NCBI GenBank assembly: GCA_016789845.1
Contig: JAEUQA010000037.1
Coordinates: forward strand, 62,001-126,000
Length of the DNA: 64,000 bases
Direction of reading: 5' to 3'
Origin: Chromatiales bacterium
GTDB taxonomy: Bacteria > Pseudomonadota > Gammaproteobacteria > Steroidobacterales > GCA-2729495
The position numbers and the translations under genes are program-made. The notes beneath the pieces were generated by a model. That model was not told where the DNA came from. It searched no databases and saw nothing but the letters and a program-made list of their open reading frames with translations. Of this stretch, positions 50,254-58,586 are shown piece by piece; the first letter of the stretch is position 1; each line of letters begins with the position of its first letter.

Positions 50254-51576
50254 TGTCAGCGGGCGCTTCACGACAAGACGGAAGCGCCCGCGGCCCGTCT
50301 TCGCCAGACGCACGCAGGCCTTGTGCTCGTTCAGGCGCCGCTCCAGGAGGATGAGCCGGGCTTCCAGGTTGTCGACGATGTCCGGCAGCCGCAGGCGCGG
50401 ATCGAGCCGCAACTCCCGGTTGGTGAACTCGGTGCGCTGCCGCTCCACGAACTCGGATACGAGGCGCCAGAAGATCGCGCCCGCCACGCCCTTGATCAGG
50501 TACTCGTCGCCCAGGAACACGCTGTCGTTCTCGACGAAATGACGGACTACGACCGCCGGCCCGCTCTTGCCGACCGCGGGCGCCAGTCCGTCCACCGTTT
50601 CGTCGGCGGGTTCATGGGCCGACTGCATGAGGCTGATGGCCATGCCGAGCTGGCCGGCGACCGCCACCAGGGCATCCTCGTCGTCGTAGCCAAAATGCAG
50701 GTCCTCCGAACTCTCGACGTACAGGACGCCAATGAGCCGGCCGATGGCCAGTATGGGCACTGCCAGCTGGCTGTGCGGCTCCGCGAGGCCGGGGAACGGG
50801 ATCTCGGTCTCGAGCATGCCGGCGAGACCGCTCGCCTGGGTGGACTCGCGGACAGCGCGGCCGTAGGCGTACTCGGGGGTCATGAACCCGATGCGGATAG
50901 GGGTGAATTCGGCCGCGGCGACGCCAATGACCCCGTCGCCGAGGGCGATTTCGGACCCGACTCCCGAGCGCTCGTACCCGCGGGTTGCAACCGTGTAGAG
51001 ACGGCGTCCCGCGGCGTCGTGCATGAGCAGCATCGCGTGATGGATACCGAGGTGGGCCTCGAGCCCGGCGAGCGTCTCGTCCAACAGGGTGGCGAGGTCC
51101 GTGCAGGCGGAGAGTCTCCCGGAGCAGGCGCGGGTCGCGGCCAGCAGGTTGCGCCGCGGCGGCGGCTCGGCAAGGTATTGCCCGGGGATCGCCTCGATCT
51201 CCCGCACCTGGTACACGTCCGAGCCGCGCAGCCGGAAGATCCCGGCCATCCCTTCGTGGGACGCGACACCGGCGAGCTTGGCCTTCATGCGCTCGAAGAG
51301 CGGTCCGTCCGTCTCAGTCCGCAGGTAATCGACGGTGAGCCGGAAGTTCGCGCCCGTCACGGGGTGCGACACCAGGACCGTAGCCTGCGGATTTGCCAGG
51401 ATGTTCCGGCGGGTGGTGTTGAAGAACTGGAAGCTCAGGGCCACGTGCCCCGCGTCCACGTACTCCACCTGGGAGAGATAGGAAACATTGGGCGTGCCAT
51501 CCGGATCGCACGTGGCGATGGCGCTCGGGATGGCACCCTCGAAACACGGCCGGATCGCATCCAGTGTGAGGGTCAT
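50227..51576 (-). CDS. PNPOx-like domain + GAF domain + C-terminal winged-helix-like protein
   Basis: 449 residues. Residues ~1-130 resemble pyridoxamine 5'-phosphate oxidase-like split barrels ('AIPSAIATCDPDGTPNVSYL', 'ILANPQATVLVSHPVTGANF'). Residues ~150-310 form a GAF domain ('LATLLDETLAGLEAHLGIHH', 'AVPILAIGRLIGVLYVESSE'). The last ~110 residues ('DEYLIKGVAGAIFWRLVSEF', 'GRGRFRLVVKRPL') look like a winged helix. A flavin/heme-linked redox or ligand sensor is suggested. The start overlaps the upstream gene as ATGA, so they act together. Confidence 0.75.
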   Translation of the reverse strand: MTLTLDAIRPCFEGAIPSAIATCDPDGTPNVSYLSQVEYVDAGHVALSFQFFNTTRRNILANPQATVLVSHPVTGANFRLTVDYLRTETDGPLFERMKAKLAGVASHEGMAGIFRLRGSDVYQVREIEAIPGQYLAEPPPRRNLLAATRACSGRLSACTDLATLLDETLAGLEAHLGIHHAMLLMHDAAGRRLYTVATRGYERSGVGSEIALGDGVIGVAAAEFTPIRIGFMTPEYAYGRAVRESTQASGLAGMLETEIPFPGLAEPHSQLAVPILAIGRLIGVLYVESSEDLHFGYDDEDALVAVAGQLGMAISLMQSAHEPADETVDGLAPAVGKSGPAVVVRHFVENDSVFLGDEYLIKGVAGAIFWRLVSEFVERQRTEFTNRELRLDPRLRLPDIVDNLEARLILLERRLNEHKACVRLAKTGRGRFRLVVKRPLTLVDVPRSA

Positions 51577-52076
51577 GGCCGGCCTGCCAGGGGCTGGCCG
51601 GCGGAGGGTCCGGGCGTCTGGATAAAGGCCTGACGCACGGTGAACTCGAGTGCCATGACCTCCCCGGGACGACAGGCCATGTGCGCCCTCATCATGGCCT
51701 CCCCGTAGCCCAGTGTGGCGCCAAACCGCGCGAACTCCTCGCCGAGGGCCGCCGCCGACCGGCGGTCCGCATCGGTCACGTCAACGAAGCGGGCGTCATC
51801 TCCCTTGAGTTGGAGCGACTGGAGGCTTCCGATGTGGCAGGCGACCAGTGCAATCCGCCGGCTGGTGCCGAGTGCCACCAGCACCGGCGCGGCCTGGCTA
51901 CGGTCGAGCGTAACGGTCACCCGCTGCCGATCCGGACCGACGCGGCAGGCATAGGCGTGGACGAGCGTCGCGCGCAGGGCGGGCCCGGGCACCGCGACCA
52001 CCTTGGCGGCGTGGGTCGACTCAACCAGGGCGACGCTGGTGTCGTCGAGCAATGCCTGTTCCCCGGTAGCGGCCAT
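51573..52076 (-). CDS. Hypothetical protein coupled to the PNPOx-GAF gene
   Basis: 167 residues, no signal or membrane segment. 'VVAVPGPALRATLVHAYACR', 'APVLVALGTSRRIALVACH' and 'EEFARFGATLGYGEAMMRAH' are its clearest stretches; family not recognised. Overlaps the next gene by 4 bases (ATGA), so it probably works with the PNPOx-GAF protein. Upstream lies tRNA-Ser on the same strand. Confidence 0.7.
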   Translation of the reverse strand: MAATGEQALLDDTSVALVESTHAAKVVAVPGPALRATLVHAYACRVGPDRQRVTVTLDRSQAAPVLVALGTSRRIALVACHIGSLQSLQLKGDDARFVDVTDADRRSAAALGEEFARFGATLGYGEAMMRAHMACRPGEVMALEFTVRQAFIQTPGPSAGQPLAGRP

Positions 52077-52112
52077 GGGGCCGATTATAGGAGTGGGGCG
52101 GCACCGGTCGAC

Positions 52113-52203
52113 TGGCGGAGAGGGTGGGATTCGAACCCACGTTACGGGGTTACCGTAAACACGCTTTCCAAGCGTGCGCCTTCAGCCACTCGGCCACCTC
52201 TCC
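52113..52203 (-). tRNA. tRNA-Ser (anticodon GGA)
   Basis: Class II tRNA. Acceptor GGAGAGG pairs with CCTCTCC; D arm TGGCCGAGTGGCTGAAGGC; anticodon stem CACGC/GCGTG with loop TTGGAAA (GGA); long variable arm TTTACGGTAACCCCGTAA; T arm GTGGGTTCGAATCCCAC. The CCA end is encoded (52115-52113). Decodes UCC/UCU. Confidence 0.98.
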
Positions 52204-52237
52204 GTATCCTGATGCTGGCAGGTCGAAAGCGGGCTGC

Positions 52238-52267
52238 AGGGTAGCCCACCGGGATGCCGGGGTTCAA
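52238..52267 (-). promoter_or_regulatory. Putative sigma70 promoter of tRNA-Ser
   Basis: Minus strand TTGAAC (52267-52262), 18-base spacer, TACCCT (52243-52238). The -10 equals that of the 4.5S RNA promoter. It would give a leader of roughly 25-30 bases before the mature tRNA. Confidence 0.5.
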
Positions 52268-52291
52268 TCGCCCGCGTCGCTTGCGGCGTGC

Positions 52292-52588
52292 CTACTTCGC
52301 TGGCGGGGCCGGCGGGGGTGTCGCGGCGGCGGGATCCGGCCGGAAGTAGGGCGGTGGCCGGGCCAGGCAGGCCGCGCCCCTCAGTTCCGCCTCGGTAGCC
52401 GGCGGAACCACGTAGACCGAGGCCCGATTGGGGGCAACCAGCCCCTCGGGCACCTGCACACCCGGCACGTCCCGGCTGGCCTGGTACTCGGCCACGTCGT
52501 TGCAGCGCGCGTCCACGTTCTTGCTGCCGCCGAAACAACCTGCCAGCGAAGCCGACAGCAGGACCAGCAGGACCACGAACGGCTTCAA
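52292..52588 (-). CDS. Short lipoprotein downstream of dapA
   Basis: 98 residues from a TTG overlapping the dapA stop as TTGA. '[20 protein letters not shown]' is a lipoprotein signal with lipobox L-A-G-C. Mature part '[20 protein letters not shown]' then '[20 protein letters not shown]' and a proline-rich end. It occupies the place where BamC (NlpB) is found after dapA in other gammaproteobacteria, and the 'A-E-Y-Q-x-S-R-x-x-x-x-x-x-V-P-x-x-L/G' stretch recalls the start of BamC, but the long BamC body is absent. Confidence 0.7.
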   Translation of the reverse strand: MKPFVVLLVLLSASLAGCFGGSKNVDARCNDVAEYQASRDVPGVQVPEGLVAPNRASVYVVPPATEAELRGAACLARPPPYFRPDPAAATPPPAPPAK

Positions 52589-53502
52589 CGCAGGCCGCCG
52601 GCGGACAGCCGGGTACCCAGGGCGGGCTCGAGGAGCCCGGCCCGGGCCAGCGCCGCCTCCACCACCGGACAGGCCGCGGCACTCAGGGGCGTCAGCGGCA
52701 ACCGCAGGCCGCCCGGGATCAGCCCCAGCCGGTGCAACGCCCACTTGACGGGGATCGGGTTGGACTCGATGAACAGGTCACGATGCAAATCCGCCAGCCG
52801 GGCATCGATTTCCGCCGCCAGCGCCGCATTGCCCTCGAGGGCCGCCTCGCACATGTCGGCCATCTGGGCGGGCGCGACGTTCGCCGTGACGGAAATGACG
52901 CCCTGACCGCCCTGCAGGATGAACTCCCGGCAGGTGGCGTCATCCCCGCTCAGCAGCAGGAAATCGTCGCCGCAAGCGGCGCGCAGGGGCGCCAGGCGCC
53001 CGAGGTCACCGGTCGCCTCCTTGATGCCGATGATGCCCGGATGGTCCGCCACGCGGGCGACCGTCTCCGGACGCATGTCCACGCCGGTCCGTCCGGGGAC
53101 GTTGTACAGGATCACCGGGCGGTCGACCGCGTCGGCAATGGCCAGGTAGTGGCGGCAGAGGCCCTCCTGGGTGGGCTTGTTGTAATAGGGCGTGACGACC
53201 AGGTAGCCGTCGATCGGCAGGCCGGCCACGGCCCGGGACAGGTCGATGGTCTGGGCCGTCGAGTTCGAGCCGGTGCCGGCAACGACGGGAATCCGCCCCG
53301 CCGCCCGCTCGGCGGCGACCCGGATCACCTCGATGTGCTCGGCCCTGGTGAGCGTGGCCGATTCGCCCGTGGTGCCGGCAATGACCAGGAAGTCGGTGCC
53401 CGCCTCGACGTGGAAATCCACCAGCCGCTCGAGGCAGGGAAAATCCACCGCCCCGTCGGCCGTCATCGGGGTCACGAGAGCGACACTGCTGCCTGAAAAC
53501 AT
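52585..53502 (-). CDS. dapA: 4-hydroxy-tetrahydrodipicolinate synthase
   Basis: 305 residues, slightly longer than usual because of a C-terminal extension ('[15 protein letters not shown]'). '[18 protein letters not shown]' start, '[20 protein letters not shown]', catalytic tyrosine in '[20 protein letters not shown]', Schiff-base lysine in '[20 protein letters not shown]', and '[20 protein letters not shown]'. Condenses pyruvate with aspartate semialdehyde in lysine/diaminopimelate synthesis. Divergent from gcvR; followed by a coupled lipoprotein gene. Confidence 0.96.
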   Translation of the reverse strand: MFSGSSVALVTPMTADGAVDFPCLERLVDFHVEAGTDFLVIAGTTGESATLTRAEHIEVIRVAAERAAGRIPVVAGTGSNSTAQTIDLSRAVAGLPIDGYLVVTPYYNKPTQEGLCRHYLAIADAVDRPVILYNVPGRTGVDMRPETVARVADHPGIIGIKEATGDLGRLAPLRAACGDDFLLLSGDDATCREFILQGGQGVISVTANVAPAQMADMCEAALEGNAALAAEIDARLADLHRDLFIESNPIPVKWALHRLGLIPGGLRLPLTPLSAAACPVVEAALARAGLLEPALGTRLSAGGLR

Positions 53503-53632
53503 CGGGGGTGGAGACCGGGCGTTGTTGAGCCGCGGATGGTACTTCCCGGCGCCCCGGCGTCGCAAGGCCGGCAGGCTTCCAGGCAGCCGCTGGAACACGC
53601 CGCGGCCGCCCGGCAGGAAGCCCTGCCGTCCC

Positions 53633-53660
53633 TTGCCGGTCCTTGATTTCCCGGTACACT
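53633..53660 (+). promoter_or_regulatory. Putative sigma70 promoter of gcvR
   Basis: TTGCCG (53633-53638), 16-base spacer, TACACT (53655-53660), 33 bases before the gcvR ATG. Lies in the 191-base gap between dapA and gcvR. Confidence 0.5.
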
Positions 53661-53693
53661 GGCTTTCGTCCTGCAACTCCCCAGATCGAATTC

Positions 53694-54221
53694 ATGGAAA
53701 AGCTACTCGCGGTCACCGCCATAGGTCCGGACCGCGCCGGAGTCGTCCGCGACCTCAGCCAGGCCGTGACCTCCGCGGGTGGCAGCATCCGGGAAAGCCG
53801 GATGATCGCCCTGGGCTCCGAGTTTGCCGTGCTGATGCTGGTGTCCGGCAACTGGCACACGGTCACCAAGCTGCAGAGCGCGTTCCAGTTGCTGCAGCAG
53901 CAGTCCGGCATCACGGTCACCGTCCGCGAGACCCAACCCCGCCCCGTCGAGACCGCCGCCCCCTACCTGGTGGACGTGGTCACGCTGGACCACGAAGGCA
54001 TCGTTTTCGGCCTGTCGAACTTTTTCGCGTCCCGGGGACTCGAAATCGCCGAGGTCAGCACGCGCCGCTACAATGCACCCCACACCGGCGCCCTGATGTT
54101 CGGCGTCCAGATGACCATCAACGTGCCGCGCACCGTCCATGTGGCAACACTCCGGGAAGAGTTCCTCGAGTACTGCGACGAGCAGAACCTGGACGCCGTC
54201 ATCGAGCCGGCCCAGCGCTGA
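53694..54221 (+). CDS. gcvR: Glycine cleavage system transcriptional repressor-like ACT protein
   Basis: 175 residues, two ACT domains: 'LLAVTAIGPDRAGVVRDLSQ' and 'YLVDVVTLDHEGIVFGLSNF', each with the ACT 'D-x-x-G-I/V' turn. GcvR homologues bind glycine and modulate GcvA; homologues upstream of bcp are widespread in gammaproteobacteria and may have a more general role. Followed by bcp after 50 bases. Confidence 0.9.
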   Translation: MEKLLAVTAIGPDRAGVVRDLSQAVTSAGGSIRESRMIALGSEFAVLMLVSGNWHTVTKLQSAFQLLQQQSGITVTVRETQPRPVETAAPYLVDVVTLDHEGIVFGLSNFFASRGLEIAEVSTRRYNAPHTGALMFGVQMTINVPRTVHVATLREEFLEYCDEQNLDAVIEPAQR

Positions 54222-54271
54222 ACGGCCCGGCACGGCACACGACAGCTTTGGCAGGCGATCAGGCAGAGGCA

Positions 54272-54739
54272 ATGAGCACCGTCACCATCGGCAAGGCCGT
54301 TCCCAACTTCAAGCTGCCGGCAACCGGTGGCCAGACCGTTGACCTGAAGGGGCTGCGCGGCAGCAACGTCGTGGTGTACTTCTACCCGAAGGACAGCACT
54401 CCGGGCTGCACGACGGAGGGCTGCGACTTCGGCAGCCTCCACGCGAAGTTCCGGCGCAGGAATACCGTGATCCTCGGCGTGTCCCGCGATTCCCTCGCCT
54501 CCCACGAGAAGTTCAAGGCCCGGTTCGAGTTTCCTTTCGACCTGCTCTCCGACGGCGACGAAACCCTGTGCCGCCTGTTCGACGTCATCAGGGAGAAGAA
54601 CATGTACGGCAAGAAGGTCATGGGCATCGAACGCAGCACCTTCCTGATCGATGCCGAGGGCAAGCTCCGCGCCGAGTGGCGCAAGGTGAGCGTCAAGGGC
54701 CATGCAGCCGAAGTGCTCGCAGCGGTCGAGGCCCTCTGA
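54272..54739 (+). CDS. bcp: Thiol peroxidase Bcp (peroxiredoxin Q)
   Basis: 155 residues. 'VVVYFYPKDSTPGCTTEGCD' near residue 34-53 holds the peroxidatic cysteine (P-G-C-T) and the resolving cysteine five residues later, the BCP/PrxQ arrangement. 'GVSRDSLASHEKFKARFEFP' and 'MGIERSTFLIDAEGKL' complete the thioredoxin-fold signature. Reduces hydrogen and lipid peroxides with thioredoxin. Third gene of the dapA/gcvR-bcp-bepA neighbourhood. Confidence 0.95.
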   Translation: MSTVTIGKAVPNFKLPATGGQTVDLKGLRGSNVVVYFYPKDSTPGCTTEGCDFGSLHAKFRRRNTVILGVSRDSLASHEKFKARFEFPFDLLSDGDETLCRLFDVIREKNMYGKKVMGIERSTFLIDAEGKLRAEWRKVSVKGHAAEVLAAVEAL

Positions 54740-54829
54740 GGCCTTGTCAGGGCGGCTTTGCCAGAGGGCCAGCGCAGTAGCCTGCCGGGTGCCGGCAGCA
54801 CGGTAGAACGGCTCTCTGCCCGGAACACT

Positions 54830-56311
54830 ATGCGACAGTTCATCGCGCTAATCACCGCCCTGACGCTGCTCGCGCCGCCCACGGTACCGGCGGCGCCCGG
54901 CGACGACCTGCCCGACATCGGCAGTCCCGCGGACTCGATCCTCTCCCGGGAGAAGGAGCTGCAGATCGGCAGGTCAATCTTCCGGAGCCTCGTTGCCACC
55001 GAGCGGGTCATGAGCGACCCGGAGATCCAGGAGTACGTCCAGGACGTGGGCATGAAGCTTGCCGCCCAGGCCCAGGATGGGGACTTCCGCTTCACGTTCT
55101 TCGTCGTCAATGATCCCGCGATCAACGCCTTCGCCCTTCCCGGCGGCTACATCGGCGTCCATTCCGGACTGCTCCTCGCCACCGGTTCGGAGAGCGAGCT
55201 GGCCGGCGTGCTGGCCCACGAGATCTCCCACGTGACCCAGCGGCACATTTCCCGGGCCGTGTTCGCCAACCAGCGCAGCAGCATCCTGACCATGGCAGCG
55301 ATGCTGGGCGCCATCCTGCTGGGCGCCGTGGGCGGCAGCGGTGATGCCATCACCGGGGCCATCGCCGCTGCCCAGGGCGTTGCAGCCCAGCAGCAGATCA
55401 ATTTCACGCGGGCCAACGAGTACGAGGCTGACCGCGTGGGCGTCGGCGTCCTGGCCGCCGCGGGCTTCGACCCCATGGGCATGCCGGTGTTCTTCGAAAC
55501 CCTGGCCCGCCAGACCGGGCCCCTCGCCAGCCAGGCCCCGGAGTTCCTGCGTACCCACCCGGTCACGGTCAACCGCATCGCCGAGACCCGGGAACGGGCG
55601 GCCGCCCTGCCCCGGCCTGACGTCCGCGATGCGGCGGGCTACGCGACCACCCGCGCCCGGATTCGCGTGCTGACCAGCCCGACCCCGGAGAAGGCGCTGG
55701 AGTTCTTCCTTGGCGAGCAGCAGAACCCCAGGCAGGCTGGCGACATCGGCACCGAATACGGCATTGCCCTGGCGCGGATGGAACTCGGCCAGTACCGGGA
55801 GGCGCGGGCGCTGTTCCAGGGGCTCCTGGCGACCAACTCCGGGGTCATTCCGTTTCACACCGGGCTCGCGGGCGCGGAACTTGCCCTGGGCAACCGGGAG
55901 GCCGCTTTTGCCACCTACGAGAAGGCCATGGACCTTTTCCCCCGCAATACGCCGCTGACGGTCCGCTATGCGGAGGCACTGCTGGGCGCCGGGCAGCCGA
56001 AGAAGGCCCATGCCATCCTCCTCGACCTCCTCAACAACGTGCCACCCACCGCGGAACAGGTCCGGCTGATCGCGCTGGCGGCCAGTGCCGCCGGAGACAC
56101 GGCTGACGCCTATTACTACATGGCGGAACTGCACCTGATCCGGGGCGACGTGGTCATGGCAGCCGACCAGTTGCGGCTTGCGCTGTCGATCCCCGGCCTG
56201 GACAGCGTGCAGAAGGCCCGCTTCACCTCCCGGCTCGCGGAGATCCAGGAGTGGCTGGATCGGGAGCAACGGAGCCGCCGCCAGCAGACGTCGGCCGGGA
56301 AGCTGCAATGA
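54830..56311 (+). CDS. bepA: Periplasmic M48 metallopeptidase/chaperone with TPR domain (BepA-like)
   Basis: 493 residues. Signal peptide 'QFIALITALTLLAPPTVPAA'. Zinc motif 'LAGVLAHEISHVTQRHISRA' (H-E-x-x-H near residue 130) and third ligand in 'RANEYEADRVGVGVLAAAGF'. From ~300 a TPR domain: 'ALARMELGQYREARALFQGL', 'DAYYYMAELHLIRGDVVMAA'. BepA degrades or rescues stalled LptD/BAM substrates in the outer membrane. Stop overlaps mlaA start as ATGA. Confidence 0.93.
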   Translation: MRQFIALITALTLLAPPTVPAAPGDDLPDIGSPADSILSREKELQIGRSIFRSLVATERVMSDPEIQEYVQDVGMKLAAQAQDGDFRFTFFVVNDPAINAFALPGGYIGVHSGLLLATGSESELAGVLAHEISHVTQRHISRAVFANQRSSILTMAAMLGAILLGAVGGSGDAITGAIAAAQGVAAQQQINFTRANEYEADRVGVGVLAAAGFDPMGMPVFFETLARQTGPLASQAPEFLRTHPVTVNRIAETRERAAALPRPDVRDAAGYATTRARIRVLTSPTPEKALEFFLGEQQNPRQAGDIGTEYGIALARMELGQYREARALFQGLLATNSGVIPFHTGLAGAELALGNREAAFATYEKAMDLFPRNTPLTVRYAEALLGAGQPKKAHAILLDLLNNVPPTAEQVRLIALAASAAGDTADAYYYMAELHLIRGDVVMAADQLRLALSIPGLDSVQKARFTSRLAEIQEWLDREQRSRRQQTSAGKLQ

Positions 56312-57111
56312 TGGCCGGACTCATTGCCAGTCGCCCTGCGAGGACCCTGGGGAGCCTGGCCGTAGCCCTGACCGGTGCCCTTGCCATCTCCGGCTGTGCG
56401 AGCCAGATCGCCACGCAGCCAACCCGGGCTTACGACCCTATCGAGCCCGTGAACCGTGCGGTGTACTGGTTCAATGACCTCGGCGACAGGTACCTCCTTC
56501 GCCCCGCCGCATCAGGTTACCGGCGGGCACTTCCCCAGCCGATGCGCACGGGCGTGCGCAACATCTTCAGCAATCTGCTCTACCCCGTGACGATCGCGAA
56601 CGACCTCCTGCAAGGCAAGTTCCGCCAGTGCGGCCGGGATGGCGCCCGCTTTCTCCTGAACTCCACGGTCGGCCTCGCCGGGATCTTCGATCCGGCAACC
56701 CGACTGGGGCTCCTGGAGAACGACGAGGACTTCGACCAGACGCTGGCCGTGTGGGGCGCGGGGGAAGGACCCTACCTGATGATCCCGATCTTCGGCCCCC
56801 GGACCCTCCGGCACCTGGTCGGGGACACGGTAGACGCCCCGCTGACGCCATTCCTCAACGTCGCTGATGGCGACGTTACCCTCACGCTGGGCGCCTGGGT
56901 GATCTACCAGGTGGATAACCGGTCCCGGCTGCTGGATGCGGACCAGCAGGTCTACGAGGCCTTTGACCCCTACATCTTCGTGCGGGACGCGTACCTGCAG
57001 AACCGCCGGTACCGGGCGCTGGACGGGAACGTGCCGGAGGACGATTCCTACCTGGACGATCTGGACGAAGAACCGGACGAGGACGCCGGGGGCGCAGCCG
57101 GCCCCGAATGA
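56308..57111 (+). CDS. mlaA: Phospholipid-binding outer-membrane lipoprotein MlaA (VacJ)
   Basis: 267 residues. 'LAVALTGALAISGCASQIAT' is the lipoprotein signal (lipobox I-S-G-C). MlaA signature: 'YDPIEPVNRAVYWFNDLGDR', 'NIFSNLLYPVTIANDLLQGK', 'RFLLNSTVGLAGIFDPAT', 'GEGPYLMIPIFGPRTLRHLV'. Removes mislocalised phospholipids from the outer leaflet. The acidic tail 'DLDEEPDEDAGGAAGPE' overlaps, antisense, the end of mlaB by 64 bases. Separated from mlaFEDCB by orientation only. Confidence 0.95.
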   Translation: MMAGLIASRPARTLGSLAVALTGALAISGCASQIATQPTRAYDPIEPVNRAVYWFNDLGDRYLLRPAASGYRRALPQPMRTGVRNIFSNLLYPVTIANDLLQGKFRQCGRDGARFLLNSTVGLAGIFDPATRLGLLENDEDFDQTLAVWGAGEGPYLMIPIFGPRTLRHLVGDTVDAPLTPFLNVADGDVTLTLGAWVIYQVDNRSRLLDADQQVYEAFDPYIFVRDAYLQNRRYRALDGNVPEDDSYLDDLDEEPDEDAGGAAGPE

Positions 57112-57416
57112 ACTTCCGCCAGGAGCCCGTCCACGCCACTCAGGCGGGCGATGGCCAGCAGCTTGTCCGGTAGCGCGGCAAAGCCAAGCGTGCGCCCGTC
57201 TCCCCTCGCCTGCCGCAGCCACTCCAGCAACAGCGCCAGGCCGGCACTGTCCACCCGGGTAACGTCGGCGAAGTTCACCGTCACCGCGTCCTGGCCGGCA
57301 AACCGGGCCAGGCCCTGATCCAGCAGGGCGCCGGCGGTCGCGAAGGTCACCGGACCATTGATCGCGAAGACTCCCGGTCCGGCCGGTTCCAGGGAGGCTG
57401 ACTCGGGCGCCGTCAC
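57048..57416 (-). CDS. mlaB: STAS-domain protein MlaB
   Basis: 122 residues from a GTG overlapping mlaC as GTGA. 'AVTVNFADVTRVDSAGLALL' is the STAS core, 'GFAALPDKLLAIARLSGVDG' the following helix. MlaB binds the ATPase MlaF and supports the transporter. The serine-rich tail 'PPASSSGSSSRSSR' exists because it is read antisense to the acidic tail of mlaA. Confidence 0.88.
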   Translation of the reverse strand: MTAPESASLEPAGPGVFAINGPVTFATAGALLDQGLARFAGQDAVTVNFADVTRVDSAGLALLLEWLRQARGDGRTLGFAALPDKLLAIARLSGVDGLLAEVHSGPAAPPASSSGSSSRSSR

Positions 57417-58042
57417 GTCTTGGGGCCTACCGGCTTCGTCGTGACCCGCTCGGCGTCGGACTTGAGGCGGGCAATGACGGCATCGATGCCCTTCGCCCCG
57501 ATCTCGGCGCTGAACTGGTTACGGTAGTTCTGCACGTAGGAAATGCCCTCGATCCGGACATCGTAGGCACGCCAGCCATCCTTGGTCTGGTGCAGCGAGT
57601 AATGAACGGGCAGTTTTGTCCCGTCCTCCAGCTGCATCTCGGTCCTGACCACTGCCCGCTGCGGATCCGGCGTGCCTGCCGGGGCCGGCAGGATCCGCAC
57701 CTTGTCCTTCTCGAACCGCAGCACGTAGCGCGAATAGCTGCGCAGCAGGAAGTCGTAGAACGTGTCGATGAACTGCTGGCGCTGGGCGGGCGTTGCCGTC
57801 CGCCAGTGCTTGCCGAGCACGAGCCGGCCGGCGTAGTCCGTGTCGAACACGGGCAGGAAGATTTCGTCCACCAGCTTGTACAGTTCGGGCGGGTTCGCCT
57901 CCAGCTGCTTCTGCCGGCCGTCGATGCGGGCCGACAGGGTATCGGCCGTCTGCCGCACGATCTGGTCGGGCGTGCGCGTGTCGGAGGCCGCCAGGCTGGT
58001 CAGGCAGCAGAGGGATAGGGCCAGAGCGGCCAGTATTCGCAT
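57413..58042 (-). CDS. mlaC: Periplasmic phospholipid carrier MlaC
   Basis: 209 residues. Signal peptide 'ILAALALSLCCLTSLAASDT'. Family features: 'LVDEIFLPVFDTDYAGRLVL', 'QRQQFIDTFYDFLLRSYSRY' and 'DGWRAYDVRIEGISYVQNYR'. Shuttles phospholipid between MlaA and the MlaFEDB complex. Fourth gene of the operon, 14 bases after mlaD. Confidence 0.95.
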   Translation of the reverse strand: MRILAALALSLCCLTSLAASDTRTPDQIVRQTADTLSARIDGRQKQLEANPPELYKLVDEIFLPVFDTDYAGRLVLGKHWRTATPAQRQQFIDTFYDFLLRSYSRYVLRFEKDKVRILPAPAGTPDPQRAVVRTEMQLEDGTKLPVHYSLHQTKDGWRAYDVRIEGISYVQNYRNQFSAEIGAKGIDAVIARLKSDAERVTTKPVGPKT

Positions 58043-58056
58043 GGTGAACCTCCGGA

Positions 58057-58572
58057 CTACTCGGTGGAACTGTCGCTGCCGGTGGCCGGCGCCGCTTCGG
58101 CACCGCCGCCCTTCTCCGCCTGACTGAACAGGAACTTGCTGACCAGCTGCTCCAGGACGACCGCCGACTGGGTGATCTCAAGCTCGCTCCGGTCAGTCAG
58201 ATAGGTGTCCGAACCGCCGGGGCCGAGGCCCACGTACTTGCTGCCGAGCAGGCCTGCCGTGAGGATGCTGGCGTCGGAATCATCCGGGATCCGATTGAAC
58301 TTCTGCTTAATGCGCAGGCTGACCACGGCATCCAGGCGCTCGTTGTCGAAGGCGATACTCTCCACCCGACCGATGTTCACGCCGGCCATCGTGACCGGTG
58401 CCCGCACCTTCAGCCCGGCCACGTCGTCGAAGCGGGCCGTCACGCGGTAGCCGTCGCTGTCCCCGCCGTACTCCTCGAGATCGGTGGTCTGGGTGGCCAG
58501 AAACAGCAGTGCAGCAAAGCCCAGGAAGATGAACAGGCCGGTGCCAAGTTCCCGTGTGCGGTTGCTTTCCAT
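58057..58572 (-). CDS. mlaD: MCE-domain protein MlaD
   Basis: 171 residues. One N-terminal transmembrane helix 'LGTGLFIFLGFAALLFLATQ' then a single MCE domain: 'FDDVAGLKVRAPVTMAGVNI', 'GRVESIAFD', and 'ASILTAGLLGSKYVGLGPGG'. A C-terminal helix 'AVVLEQLVSKFLFSQAEKGG' precedes a low-complexity end. Hexameric lipid-binding subunit of the inner-membrane transporter. Confidence 0.95.
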   Translation of the reverse strand: MESNRTRELGTGLFIFLGFAALLFLATQTTDLEEYGGDSDGYRVTARFDDVAGLKVRAPVTMAGVNIGRVESIAFDNERLDAVVSLRIKQKFNRIPDDSDASILTAGLLGSKYVGLGPGGSDTYLTDRSELEITQSAVVLEQLVSKFLFSQAEKGGGAEAAPATGSDSSTE

Positions 58573-58586
58573 AATCCTACAAGCCC

